The notes under the pieces are model-generated. The model was not told the DNA's origin. It saw nothing but the letters and a program-made list of their open reading frames with translations, and did no database searches. The position numbers and the translations under genes are program-made. A stretch of DNA of 64,000 nt from Alcanivorax jadensis T9 (GTDB taxonomy: Bacteria; Pseudomonadota; Gammaproteobacteria; Pseudomonadales; Alcanivoracaceae), in contig NZ_ARXU01000003.1 of NCBI RefSeq assembly GCF_000756655.1, forward strand, positions 1 through 64,000. The letters are read 5' to 3'. Positions 27,219 to 36,112 of the stretch are shown here, one piece after another. Position 1 is the first letter of the stretch, and each line of letters starts with the position of its first letter.

Positions 27219-27887
27219 TCACTGGCCCGAAGGCGCTTCGCCTCTGCGCTTACTGAGCGCAATGGCGCCGTCGCCCACTGCCACCCAGAAACAGGCGAGG
27301 TCCTCCACCAGTTCATCCCGGCTGATGGCAATGCCCTCATCCAGCCAGGTCATGATGGCTTCGATGGTGCCGCCCACCAGCAACGCGGAGCCCACATGGG
27401 CAATGGGTAACGGCCCGCCTGCCTGATGATATTCAACACTGAACGCCGACAGGGTTTGCGCCATTCTGCCAATCACCGCCTTGCGCTGCGCCAGCGCCTG
27501 GGGGTTTTCTGCCGCTGAGGAAAACAGCAATCGTACCCGCGAGGGTTCTTCGGTCAGCCAGGTGATGCAGTCATCCAGTACGTACCGGGTCAGGGCGGGG
27601 GTATCCAGCCCTTGCTGTATCCCCCGCATCACCGCCAGCTGACCGGTATTGATCAACCGTTCTGCCAGGTCATCCACCAGCGCTGCCCCCAGGGCGTCCA
27701 GGCTCTCGAAGCTTTCATAGAAGTAACGTTTGTTGAGACCGGCACGGGTACACAGCTGATGGATCGACAGTTTTCTCAACCCGTCAGACACAATCATGGC
27801 GTAGGCCTGATCCAGCAACTGCTGCCGGCGAATGCGGACTCGCGACTCCGCAGATTCTCCATGGAACGGCCGTGTTGGTTGAGACAT
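27219..27887 (-). CDS. TetR family transcriptional regulator, 222 aa
   Basis: N-terminal TetR DNA-binding domain: helix-turn-helix LSIHQLCTRAGLNKRYFYESF at about residues 41-61. The C-terminal domain is a variable helical ligand pocket. The ATG at 27887 is preceded by AGGA. It is divergent from the 28036-29519 operon, and a near-perfect 28 bp palindrome lies between them, so it most likely represses that operon and possibly itself. The carboxylase gene follows 187 bp downstream on the same strand, so it might also be a target. Confidence 0.92.
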   Translation of the reverse strand: MSQPTRPFHGESAESRVRIRRQQLLDQAYAMIVSDGLRKLSIHQLCTRAGLNKRYFYESFESLDALGAALVDDLAERLINTGQLAVMRGIQQGLDTPALTRYVLDDCITWLTEEPSRVRLLFSSAAENPQALAQRKAVIGRMAQTLSAFSVEYHQAGGPLPIAHVGSALLVGGTIEAIMTWLDEGIAISRDELVEDLACFWVAVGDGAIALSKRRGEAPSGQ

Positions 27888-27974
27888 TGGCAAATTTCCT
27901 GATTACTCAATCACTTATCTTAACAACAGGGTTTTCTGGTACGCCAGCCTTGACGGGGCAGACTCGTCGTTTCT

Positions 27975-28002
27975 ATTATTGGTACAGTGCTGTACCAATA
28001 AT
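27975..28002. promoter_or_regulatory. Probable TetR operator, 28 bp palindrome
   Basis: Two perfect 13 bp arms, ATTATTGGTACAG and CTGTACCAATAAT, are separated by TG. It lies 33 bp upstream of the ATG at 28036 and 87 bp upstream of the TetR gene. Size, symmetry and divergent context are typical of TetR-family operators. Confidence 0.8.
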
Positions 28003-28035
28003 GACAACAGATGATTCACTTGCCAAGGAGCCACC

Positions 28036-28704
28036 ATGCAAGCCACCGTCTCTCAACTCTCATCGGCATCCGCGCCGCTTTCCGATACGCAACGCGTGAA
28101 GCAGCTGCAGGAACTGGCCAGAAGCAACCCCGCTGCCGCCAGCCAGGACGCCTGGTCCCTGTTCCAGGAACTGCAGGCAGGCAGCAACCACTATCGGCTG
28201 CCCGGCCTCTTCGCCCAGGGCGCAGCCCCGCAGGCGCCCGATGGCGACTGCGAGGGGATTGTCATGAACCTGTATGGTTCTCCCTGGCTGGCCGGGCTGG
28301 ACAAGATGGTCCGTCTCGGCCAGAAGCTGGGCGGCATCGGCTGGGCGGGTAAAACCTTCGATCCGAAAAGCGGCACCGGCTACAACCGGCTTACCCGTTC
28401 TTCGCTGATTCCCGCCAGGATCACCATGCCCCACTACTCGCTGCGCAAGCAGGGTCGCGAACTGCTGGGTTTCGATTTTCACCACCGTATTGAACCGTCA
28501 CCGATCACACCCCACCAGGAAGTGCGCGCCATTACCTACGATGATCCGCAATTCAAGAACCCCCTGGTGATGCCCCGCGTACGTGACGAGATTGTGGAAA
28601 TCGCACCGGATGTGTATCTGGGCCGCGCCCTGCTGAAGGTGAAACACGGCTGGGAAGTGGTCGGTTATTTCGGCCTGCGCTATCCCGCAAAAGGAGGCTG
28701 CTAA
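28036..28704 (+). CDS. Hypothetical protein coupled to an SDR, 222 aa
   Basis: I do not recognise this family. No signal peptide or membrane segment is evident. The C-terminal 120 residues look beta-rich (ARITMPHYSLRKQGRELLGF, APDVYLGRALLKVKHGWEV) and could form a lipocalin-like or ligand-binding barrel, which is only a guess. AGGAG precedes the ATG. Its TAA overlaps the ATG of the SDR gene by one base (28704), so the two are translationally coupled. The TetR palindrome at 27975 lies in its promoter region. Confidence 0.8.
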   Translation: MQATVSQLSSASAPLSDTQRVKQLQELARSNPAAASQDAWSLFQELQAGSNHYRLPGLFAQGAAPQAPDGDCEGIVMNLYGSPWLAGLDKMVRLGQKLGGIGWAGKTFDPKSGTGYNRLTRSSLIPARITMPHYSLRKQGRELLGFDFHHRIEPSPITPHQEVRAITYDDPQFKNPLVMPRVRDEIVEIAPDVYLGRALLKVKHGWEVVGYFGLRYPAKGGC

Positions 28705-29519
28705 TGGCGATCTCCCTGCGCGGCACCGTCGCCTGCGTCACCGGCGGCGGCCGGGGTATCGGCAAAGCCACCGCCATTGCCCTGGCGCAGGCCGGCGCCA
28801 AGGTGTTCATTGGTGATATTGATGTGGACGCCGCCCAGGAGGTAGCCGACAGCCTGCCGGGCGCCACCGCCATCCAGCTGGATGTCTCCGATGCGGATTC
28901 CTTTGCCCGTTTTATTGAACGTGCCAATGAGGCCGGGCCACTGGGGGTGCTGATCAACAACGCCGGCATCCAGCGCACCGGCGAATTTGTCGGGCAGAGC
29001 CTGGATACCAAGCACCGGGAAATGGCGATCAATGTGGGCGGCGCCATCAATGGCATGCATTTCGCGTTGCCCGGTATGCTGGCGCGAAACTGCGGTCACA
29101 TTGTTAACGTGTCCTCCATGGCCGGCAAGATGACGGTGCCTGGCGCGGCCGTTTACTCCGCCAGCAAGTTTGCCGTGGCCAGCCTGTCGCGCACCGTGCG
29201 GGCAGAAATTGCCCAGTCCGCCGTCACCATCACCACGGTTCTTCCCTCCGCAGTGCAAACCGAACTGGCTGCCGGCCTCGATCTGCGCGGCGTGCCCAAG
29301 GCGACGCCGGAAGAGATTGCCGAAGAGATCGTCGCCTCCTGCCAGCATGGCAGGGCCGAAGTGACACTGCCGAAATGGCTGTTCCCCATCGGCACCATTG
29401 AGCAGGCCCTGCCGGAAAAATTCGGCAACTGGGTCAAGCGCGCCGTTGGCGCACAGAACCGCATTTCTGCAGATACGCCAGAAAGTCGACAATATCAGGA
29501 GCGGCTATCTAAGTTTTAA
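28704..29519 (+). CDS. Short-chain dehydrogenase/reductase, 271 aa
   Basis: Classical SDR: cofactor motif TGGGRGIG (residues 14-21), Asp at the end of beta-2 (GDIDVD, suggesting NAD preference), NNAG, catalytic Ser in NVSSMAGK and Tyr-x-x-x-Lys in YSASK. Cytosolic. Second gene of the TetR-controlled operon. It ends only 11 bp from the convergent carotenoid oxygenase. The substrate is unknown; a lipid-derived or terpenoid alcohol would fit the neighbourhood. Confidence 0.93.
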   Translation: MAISLRGTVACVTGGGRGIGKATAIALAQAGAKVFIGDIDVDAAQEVADSLPGATAIQLDVSDADSFARFIERANEAGPLGVLINNAGIQRTGEFVGQSLDTKHREMAINVGGAINGMHFALPGMLARNCGHIVNVSSMAGKMTVPGAAVYSASKFAVASLSRTVRAEIAQSAVTITTVLPSAVQTELAAGLDLRGVPKATPEEIAEEIVASCQHGRAEVTLPKWLFPIGTIEQALPEKFGNWVKRAVGAQNRISADTPESRQYQERLSKF

Positions 29520-29530
29520 TGCCCCCCTGT

Positions 29531-31015
29531 TCAGCGGAGAAATGAACGCGGGCTGTAACCGCAATGGAAACCAAAGGGCACGTGGTTCTTCAACGGAACC
29601 ACGGCCACCTCGTCCAGGGTGCGGGCATCGAAGATCACCACCTCACTGCTGTGGTCACGGGCATCGTAGACCATGCTCACCAGCCAGCCTTCCTGATTAT
29701 CGTCTTCCTCGCGGGGGGCCACGTGCATGGCTTCGGAGGTATAGCGCCCTTCGCCCAGTGAGTGGGTTTTCACCTTGCCGGTTTGCAGATCAATGCGTTC
29801 CACGCCGTCGAAGAAGGTGGAGTCATCGCCCATCATGCAGGCGGCGTACATGACGGAGGTGGGCTGGGTGGTGTAGCGATGATCCCACTGGGGGAACTCA
29901 CCGCCCAGAGCCTCCTTGTATTCGTTCGCCTCAATCGTGTCACTGTGGAGATCCAGGCGGTAGCGCATGAATCGCCCGGCTGAGGTATCGCCCGTGCTGT
30001 GGAGGACATTGCGCAGCTGCTCATTCACGGAAAAATCTTCGTAGCGCGTCAGGTCCACCTCGATCCTGCCGTCGCCGCTTTCCCAGGCATTGGAGAAGTG
30101 AATCGCCACGAAGGGCTGGTCCACGGTGAAGACTTTCTCCACCTGGAAATCGGCGGTGCGCACCACATAGACCTTCATGCCCAGTTCCGGCTGCCAGGCT
30201 ATGGCCTGATCGAAGGGAATCAACCCGGCCAGCCAGGGCACCGGGGACTTCATGGCGATAGGTGACTGGAAGAACACCATATAGTTTTCCGTCAGCGCGA
30301 AGTCGTGACAGAAACTGAGGAAATCCACCTCAAAGGAACCCTTCTCAACCAGATGCCCGGAGGGCGCAATCTTGTAGAGATCAATCGCCCCCTTGCCGGT
30401 TAGCGCACCCCTGGGGCGGAAAGACGGACGGATACCGAAGTTGTAATAAACCCCGGTACGCGGGTTCACCTTGCCGTGGGCACTGAAGGCATTGAACCTG
30501 CCCAGCTTGCCGTCGTAGTCATGCTCGCCAATGGTATCCAGGGTGGCCGGGTCCAGCTGCCAGGGGCGCCCACCTTCCCACAACGCCAGTAGCTTGCCAC
30601 CGTGGTAAACCAGATTGGTATTGGCGCAGTTCGCCGGCAGACGACCGATGTTCTTGCGGATACCGCCCGGCGCATTGTGACCAAAGCTGCGCATGACGAT
30701 TTTGTTGGCCTTGGTCTCCGCCAGATACTTGGGCGTGCGCACATAGCGGTTGCGGTACACCACACCGTAGTCCTTGAACGACACCGAGTGCAGCATGCCA
30801 TCGCCATCAAACCAGTGACCAAACTCCTGACCACCAATCTTGTTGCGCCCCGGGCCGATACGGAAAAAGGTGCCGCTGACGGCATCCGGGATCGTGCCCT
30901 TCACTTCGCTGAGAGGAACAAGGTAATCCAGCTCCTCATCCAGCGCTTCAAAACCACCGTGATGCGTCACCGGCTTACCGGGAGACGTGCGCAGCGAACT
31001 AACGTCTGCCGTCAT
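29531..31015 (-). CDS. Carotenoid oxygenase family protein (RPE65/CCD), 494 aa
   Basis: Non-haem iron dioxygenase fold. The four His ligands are probably those in NAFSAHGKVNP, LSFCHDFALTE, FVAIHFSNAWE and the C-terminal VPFGFHCGY. The N-terminus contains the family motif GTFFRIGPGR, then FGHWFDGDGMLH. Members cleave carotenoids, stilbenes or lignin-derived compounds. No carotenoid synthesis gene is in the window, so an exogenous substrate is possible. AGGGG precedes the ATG at 31015. Convergent with, and 11 bp from, the SDR operon. Confidence 0.92.
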   Translation of the reverse strand: MTADVSSLRTSPGKPVTHHGGFEALDEELDYLVPLSEVKGTIPDAVSGTFFRIGPGRNKIGGQEFGHWFDGDGMLHSVSFKDYGVVYRNRYVRTPKYLAETKANKIVMRSFGHNAPGGIRKNIGRLPANCANTNLVYHGGKLLALWEGGRPWQLDPATLDTIGEHDYDGKLGRFNAFSAHGKVNPRTGVYYNFGIRPSFRPRGALTGKGAIDLYKIAPSGHLVEKGSFEVDFLSFCHDFALTENYMVFFQSPIAMKSPVPWLAGLIPFDQAIAWQPELGMKVYVVRTADFQVEKVFTVDQPFVAIHFSNAWESGDGRIEVDLTRYEDFSVNEQLRNVLHSTGDTSAGRFMRYRLDLHSDTIEANEYKEALGGEFPQWDHRYTTQPTSVMYAACMMGDDSTFFDGVERIDLQTGKVKTHSLGEGRYTSEAMHVAPREEDDNQEGWLVSMVYDARDHSSEVVIFDARTLDEVAVVPLKNHVPFGFHCGYSPRSFLR

Positions 31016-31277
31016 GGGATAACCCCTGCATTTATTCTTATCAGAGATTCATTTCTAAGCCTTGATGTAGTGGTGTGCAAGGAGGGTTAAACAGCTAATT
31101 GTTTGGTGTTTCACTATTTGGATGATAAGGCTGGGAATAAGCGGCTGTGTTGCTGGGCACAAGAAAAGCACAAGAGGCAGGACTACTTGAACCAGAATCT
31201 ACGGCTCCACGAGCCCCTAACTAGAACCATGATGGGAAATGGGAGACCTGACCCTCAAGGTTTCTAAGGTTTCTCCT

Positions 31278-31841
31278 TTATGCCGAAACATAGATCTCCG
31301 ATGTATCTGCGGTTCCATCGGGATTTGTCCAGTGAACAGTCGCATTGAATCCTAGCGGCGTATCATCACAAAGAGCAGCGATGAATGAGACATCGCTTCC
31401 AGGTGCAAGGACGGGAATTGGCAACTTCTCCTCAACTTCACTTTCAATGAGCGGGCTAGAATACTTAGATGGTATGTCCAGCTTAAATGAAACGTCTGTA
31501 GCGTTTACATTGCTGGCATTCGAAAGAAAAAGCTTATACCGGCTGCTTCCTGTACTTCGGAGATCCAGCCTCACGGCTGCCCGCGACTTTGCGGCTTCCT
31601 CTTTTTCAAAAGACTCTAATTGCTTAAAAGAAAGCCTCGCTTGCGCCCTTTGCAGTTCTATCGTGCTTTGCTTAATTTTTTCTTCGCTTTCAATCAGCTC
31701 TAATTGCTTTTCCGCCAGTCTGGATTGAGATTTTTGCAGCTCAATCGATTCTTTCTGCAATTTTCGCTGATCTCTTTTGGTTAGGAGACTTATCAACGCA
31801 GCTATTAATGCCACAATGACGGCCCAGTCGATTGCGTCCAT
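31278..31841 (-). CDS. Membrane-anchored coiled-coil protein, putative integron cassette gene, 187 aa
   Basis: Not a family I recognise. An N-terminal membrane helix (AIDWAVIVALIAALISLLTK) is followed by a long coiled coil rich in Lys, Glu and Gln (residues about 25-90), then a beta-rich C-terminal domain of about 95 aa (RLDLRSTGSSRYKLFLSNAS onward). I start at the ATG at 31841 with GGAG upstream. Base composition is AT-rich compared with flanking core genes. An attC-like site lies 35 bp upstream, so this reads as the second cassette of a small array. I found no convincing attC after its stop. Confidence 0.72.
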   Translation of the reverse strand: MDAIDWAVIVALIAALISLLTKRDQRKLQKESIELQKSQSRLAEKQLELIESEEKIKQSTIELQRAQARLSFKQLESFEKEEAAKSRAAVRLDLRSTGSSRYKLFLSNASNVNATDVSFKLDIPSKYSSPLIESEVEEKLPIPVLAPGSDVSFIAALCDDTPLGFNATVHWTNPDGTADTSEIYVSA

Positions 31842-31875
31842 TATATCTCCAAGCTCCACCGCACCCTCCAATTAT

Positions 31876-31927
31876 GCTTAACGCCTAGCACAGCCGCCGA
31901 AGGTCGGCCTGCTGCTTATTGTTAGTG
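31876..31927 (-). other. Integron attC recombination site
   Basis: Read on the minus strand, the site starts CACTAAC (R''), continues with AGCAGCAGGCCG, a short TTCG loop region and CGGCTGTGCT, and ends GGCGTTAAGC with a consensus GTTRRRY box (R'). The arms pair with two unpaired bases on one side and a mismatched spacer next to each R box, the normal attC design. The TAA stop of the upstream cassette gene lies inside R''. The 5' edge of that cassette (32307-32313) is GTTAGTG, exactly complementary to its R'', as the cassette model demands. Confidence 0.72.
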
Positions 31928-32296
31928 CTCATGATCCGACTCTATGTACTTGTAATCAGATAAGAAATCGACCTTACCCCCACACGAGCATGTATCGATA
32001 TTTGCTACACGAACAACCCTTCCACACTCAATACAAAATCTTTCCGAATTCAGCCTTTTCCTACGGAAATAAATATATACCACAAGGTAAGCACCGACAC
32101 CCCAAATGGCCTAGACATGTAGCCGGCCAAACATTTCACCCCAGCTTAAAGGGTCAGGGCTTCTAAATTTTGAAATCCCAAGTTTATCTGAGACGGCGAG
32201 AACTACAGGCAAGAACATGGCCACAAAAGCAGCGAATCCTCTAGCACTGCTTTCGCGCTCCATGGACAGATCAAACTCGTTTCGTTTTACCCACAT
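31922..32296 (-). pseudogene. Two-TM zinc-ribbon protein split by an amber codon, cassette gene
   Basis: One frame of 125 codons runs from the ATG at 32296 to TAA at 31922, interrupted only by TAG at 32111-32113. Before the TAG lies a first membrane helix (GFAAFVAMFLPVVLAVSDKL). After it come a second helix (AIWGVGAYLVVYIYFRRKRL) and a zinc-ribbon-like tail with C-x-x-C and C-x-C (FCIECGRVV, DTCSCGG). The continuity suggests one ancestral gene broken by a nonsense mutation. Read-through, or a separate second gene from a rare start, is possible. The cassette boundaries (32312 and 31882) fit a 431 bp integron cassette. Confidence 0.65.
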
Positions 32297-32758
32297 AGCA
32301 AAGAGTCACTAACAGCGTATTCAGTCGAACGGTTCGACATATCTTTTTTCGACATAATTCTTAAGCTAGTAGCGCCCGCCTCAGCCAATATATCCAGCGA
32401 TAACAATGACCTTGGGAAACGTTGAGAGCCTGTCTCATCCGGCAAAACTCGAAGCAGCGGGTTATTTCCTGTTTTTCCGCGATTCTTACCCTTCCTAAAA
32501 ACCACTCTATATCAACCGCTTATCTTTTTCTGTAAGCCATATCCTACAAAATTACCCCCCGTTCTGTTGAGCACAGCCTCGCTACAGGCAATGGTTGCGC
32601 TCGTTGTTGATTGGAAGCCAATATTTCAAGGAATATCGCTTGAGCGCGCCGCCAGCGACGCTCCTACGGCAAGGTGACTATTGTCAGCCGGCACTCATAA
32701 AAAAGCCCGGCATCGCCGGGCTCGTCATTAACTATTCACTATTAATTATTCACTGCCT
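32297..32758. other. 462 bp AT-rich region downstream of glmS
   Basis: No supported gene. It contains the cassette edge at 32307-32313, a perfect small palindrome GTCGAACGGTTCGAC at 32324-32338, a half GTAGGAGC repeat (GCGACGCTCCTACGGC, about 32657-32672), the glmS terminator and a run of 7-nt units next to the glmS stop (AACTATT CACTATT, then AATTATT CACTGCC). The zone just downstream of glmS is the classical Tn7 attachment position, but I see no Tn7 end. Confidence 0.6.
32699..32722 (-). terminator. Rho-independent terminator of glmS
   Basis: On the minus strand AGCCCGGC and GCCGGGCT form an 8 bp stem with a 3 nt loop, followed by six T residues. Confidence 0.85.
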
Positions 32759-34588
32759 TTACTCCACCGTCACCGACTTGGCCAGATTCCTCGGCTGATC
32801 CACATCCGTCCCCCGCAGCACCGCCACGTGATAGCTGAGCAACTGCAGCGGCACGGTGTAGACGATGGGGGCAATGGTTTCCGGCACCGCAGGCATGTTC
32901 AGCACGTGGATACCCTCGCCTTCTTTCACGTGGGCGTTCTTGTCGGCGAACACGTACAGCTCACCGCCGCGGGCGCGAACTTCCTGCAGGTTGGATTTGA
33001 GCTTTTCCAGCAGTTCGTCGTTGGGCGCCACGGAGACCACCGGCATGTCGCTGTCTACCAGCGCCAGGGGGCCATGCTTAAGTTCACCGGCCGGGTAGGC
33101 TTCGGCGTGGATGTAGGAGATTTCCTTGAGCTTGAGGGCGCCTTCCAGGGCCACCGGGAATTGCACGCCACGGCCCAGGAACAGGGTGTGGTGTTTTTCC
33201 ACGAAGGCTTCGGAAAGCTTCTCGATCGGCTTGTCCAGGGCGCTGACCTGTTCGATCAGGTTGGGCAGCTGGCGCAGCTCGCCGAGGATACCCTCAATGC
33301 GGGCATCGTCCAGGCCTTTCTGGCGGCCCAGAGTCAACACCAGCATGAGCAGGCCGGTGAGCTGGGTGGTGAAGGCCTTGGTGGAGGCCACGCCGATTTC
33401 CGGGCCGGCCTTGGTGAGGAACACCAGTTCGGATTCGCGCACCAGGGAGGAGCTGTCCACGTTGCAGATGGCCAGGCGACCCACGTAGTTGGGTGACTGG
33501 GTGTCACGCAGGGCCGCCAGGGTGTCGGCGGTTTCGCCGCTCTGGGAGATGGTGACGAACAGGGTGCCTTCCGGTACCACATGGTTGCGGTAGCGGAATT
33601 CACTGGCCACTTCCACCTGGCAGGGAATGCCGGCGATGTCTTCCAGCCAATAACGGGCCACCATGCCGGCGTGGTAGCTGGTGCCACAGGCGACGATCTG
33701 CACGGTTTTCACCCGGTCGAAGATGGCCGGGGCTTTTTCGCCGAAGGCGTCGATCAGGCTCGCCGGGCTGTCGATGCGACCTTCCAGGGTTTTCTGGATC
33801 GCCGCCGGCTGCTCGAAGATTTCCTTCTGCATGTAGTGGCGGTATTCGCCTTTTTCCGCGTCTTCGTGGGTGCCGTCGAATTCGTGGGTGTCGCGGTTGG
33901 CCGGGTTACCCTGTGCATCGACGATGCGGATGCTGTCGGTGCTGATTTCCGCCTGGTCGCCTTCTTCCAGGAAGATGAAGCGGTTGGTCACCGGCAGCAG
34001 GGCCAGCTGGTCGGAAGCGATGTAGTTTTCGTCGATACCCAGGCCGATCACCAGCGGGCTACCGGAGCGTACGGCGACCAGTTTATGGGGCTCATCCTTG
34101 TGGATGACACCCAGGGCGTAGGCGCCGTCGAGTTTTTTCACCACTTGCTGGACGGCGGTGAACAGATCCACGCCTGTGGCCAGTACCTGGTGAAGCAGGT
34201 GCACGATGACTTCGGTGTCGGTTTGTGACTGGAAGGCGTAACCGGCAGCTTCCAGTTCGTCTTTCAGTTCCTGGAAGTTTTCGATGATACCGTTGTGCAC
34301 CAGGGCCAGATCGCTGCCGGACATGTGCGGGTGGGCGTTGTCTTCCGAGGGCTTGCCGTGGGTCGCCCAGCGGGTGTGCGCAATACCGGTGAACCCGGTG
34401 GTTTGCTCGTCCACGGTGGCGCTTTCCAGGCCAGCCACCTTGCCCTGGCGGCGCACCCGGGTAATGCCGGAATCATTGAGCAGCGCCACACCGGCGCTGT
34501 CGTAGCCCCGGTATTCCAGGCGCTTGAGGCCAGTGATCAGGATATTGGTGACATTACGCTGGGCAATGGCCCCGACGATTCCACACAT
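32759..34588 (-). CDS. glmS: Glutamine-fructose-6-phosphate aminotransferase, 609 aa
   Basis: Makes glucosamine-6-phosphate, the first step of UDP-GlcNAc synthesis for peptidoglycan and LPS. The N-terminal glutamine amidotransferase begins [10 protein letters not shown] (Cys2 nucleophile after Met removal) with [17 protein letters not shown]. Two SIS domains follow ([42 protein letters not shown]). The C-terminus LAKSVTVE is fully conserved. AAGGAA precedes the ATG. Lies downstream of glmU on the same strand, about 90 bp apart, with a GTAGGAGC half repeat (CGCCATGCGAGCATGGCTCC at about 34640) in the gap. Confidence 0.98.
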   Translation of the reverse strand: MCGIVGAIAQRNVTNILITGLKRLEYRGYDSAGVALLNDSGITRVRRQGKVAGLESATVDEQTTGFTGIAHTRWATHGKPSEDNAHPHMSGSDLALVHNGIIENFQELKDELEAAGYAFQSQTDTEVIVHLLHQVLATGVDLFTAVQQVVKKLDGAYALGVIHKDEPHKLVAVRSGSPLVIGLGIDENYIASDQLALLPVTNRFIFLEEGDQAEISTDSIRIVDAQGNPANRDTHEFDGTHEDAEKGEYRHYMQKEIFEQPAAIQKTLEGRIDSPASLIDAFGEKAPAIFDRVKTVQIVACGTSYHAGMVARYWLEDIAGIPCQVEVASEFRYRNHVVPEGTLFVTISQSGETADTLAALRDTQSPNYVGRLAICNVDSSSLVRESELVFLTKAGPEIGVASTKAFTTQLTGLLMLVLTLGRQKGLDDARIEGILGELRQLPNLIEQVSALDKPIEKLSEAFVEKHHTLFLGRGVQFPVALEGALKLKEISYIHAEAYPAGELKHGPLALVDSDMPVVSVAPNDELLEKLKSNLQEVRARGGELYVFADKNAHVKEGEGIHVLNMPAVPETIAPIVYTVPLQLLSYHVAVLRGTDVDQPRNLAKSVTVE

Positions 34589-34678
34589 GTTGGTTTCCTT
34601 GAATATTGCTTGCCGGTGATGGTTTCTCTGTTACCACCGGTGTTATTCGCCATGCGAGCATGGCTCCAACGAATTCGA

Positions 34679-36046
34679 TTACTTCTTTTGTGGGCGTTTC
34701 CAGTCGCTGACGTTGCGCTGCTGGCCGCGGGCTACGGCCAGGCCGTTGTCGTCCACGTCCTTGGTGATGGTGCTGCCGGCGCCGACGGTGGCATTTTCGC
34801 CGATAGTGACCGGTGCCACCAGTGACGAATTGGAGCCGATGAAGGCGCCATCTTTCATCACGGTCTGAAATTTGTTGGCGCCATCGTAATTGCAGGTGAT
34901 GGTGCCGGCGCCCACATTGACGCCCTTGCCGATCTGGCTGTCGCCGATGTAGGTCAGATGGTTCACTTTGGAACCCTCGCCCACATAGGACTTCTTGGTT
35001 TCCACAAAGTTGCCGATCTTGGCCTTGTCGGCTAGCTCGGTGCCGGGGCGCAGGCGAGCGTAGGGGCCGATGGTGCAGTGCTCGCCGACGATGGCGCCAT
35101 CCACGAGGCTGTTGGCTTCGATGACGGTGCCGGCACCGATGTTGGTATCGCGGATAATGCAGTTGGGGCCGATGACCACACCTTCTTCGATGGTGACATC
35201 GCCTTCCAGCACCACGTTCACATCGATGATCACATCCGTGGCAATCTGCACGCTGCCACGCACGTCCAGGCGATTCGGGTCGCGCAGGGTGACACCGTCG
35301 CGCATCAGGGATTCGGCCTGGGCCAGTTGGTAGATGCGCTCCAGCCGGGACAGCTGCACCCGGTCGTTAATGCCATCCACTTCCCAGGCGAATTCCGGCT
35401 GCAGGGTTTCCACGGTCAGGCCGGACTGCACCGCCATGGCGATCACGTCGGTCAGGTAGTATTCTCCCTGGGCGTTGTTGCTGGATAGCTTCGGCAGACA
35501 ATCAGCGAGAAAGCTGCGGGTGCAGGCGAGGATGCCGGTGTTGATTTCCGGGATACCCAGTTCCGCTTCGCTGGCGTCTTTCTGCTCGACGATGCGCTGC
35601 ACATTGTTCTGGCCATCACGAACGATGCGGCCATAGCCACTGGGGTCGTCCAGGGTCAGGGTCATCAGCGCCAGGGTCTTGTCATCCACGGAGGCGACAA
35701 AATCCCGCAGGGTTTCCGGGCGGATCAGGGGGACGTCGCCGTACAGCACCAGTACGATATCTTCCTTGACCAGGGGCATGGCCTGGGCAACCGCGTGGCC
35801 GGTGCCCAGCTGCTCGGCCTGCTCGGCCCACTGCAGGTGATCGCCATTGACGATCTCTTTCACCTGATCCCCGCCGTGGCCGTAGACGATGATGGTGTTG
35901 TCGGCGGCCAGGCTGGTGGCGGCATCCACCACATGCTGGACCATGGCTTTGCCGGCCACTTCATGCAGCACCTTGGGCAACGCACTTTTCATGCGGGTGC
36001 CTTTGCCGGCGGCGAGAATGACGACTGCAATAGACCCTGAACTCAT
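34679..36046 (-). CDS. glmU: Bifunctional UDP-GlcNAc pyrophosphorylase/GlcN-1-P acetyltransferase, 455 aa
   Basis: Catalyses the last two steps to UDP-GlcNAc. The N-terminal nucleotidyltransferase domain (about 1-230) begins [20 protein letters not shown] and carries [12 protein letters not shown]. The C-terminal left-handed beta-helix (about 250-455) shows hexapeptide repeats such as [20 protein letters not shown] and the acetyl-CoA site around NCDYGANK-like [10 protein letters not shown]. Length is as in E. coli (456 aa). It sits between the ATP synthase operon and glmS, the usual order in pseudomonads. Confidence 0.98.
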   Translation of the reverse strand: MSSGSIAVVILAAGKGTRMKSALPKVLHEVAGKAMVQHVVDAATSLAADNTIIVYGHGGDQVKEIVNGDHLQWAEQAEQLGTGHAVAQAMPLVKEDIVLVLYGDVPLIRPETLRDFVASVDDKTLALMTLTLDDPSGYGRIVRDGQNNVQRIVEQKDASEAELGIPEINTGILACTRSFLADCLPKLSSNNAQGEYYLTDVIAMAVQSGLTVETLQPEFAWEVDGINDRVQLSRLERIYQLAQAESLMRDGVTLRDPNRLDVRGSVQIATDVIIDVNVVLEGDVTIEEGVVIGPNCIIRDTNIGAGTVIEANSLVDGAIVGEHCTIGPYARLRPGTELADKAKIGNFVETKKSYVGEGSKVNHLTYIGDSQIGKGVNVGAGTITCNYDGANKFQTVMKDGAFIGSNSSLVAPVTIGENATVGAGSTITKDVDDNGLAVARGQQRNVSDWKRPQKK

Positions 36047-36112
36047 ACCCTGTCCTTATGTTTTACCCTTGTCGCGATCTGCCCTGCGGCTTTATAGCAT
36101 GACATCGTGACA

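Noticed and set aside
31190-31277. Possible second attC after the coiled-coil gene (TAGTTAGGGG with ACCTTAGAAACC)
   Set aside because: The R boxes are not consensus, inner arms do not pair well, and the expected GCTTAAC partner of the cassette edge is missing.
32287-32505. 72-codon minus-strand frame upstream of the cassette gene
   Set aside because: Composition is not protein-like and it overlaps the cassette edge; no ribosome site seen.
32728-32757. Tn7-type end next to the glmS stop
   Set aside because: No Tn7 terminal repeat is visible; the sequence is instead a run of 7-nt units resembling one arm of the heptad family.
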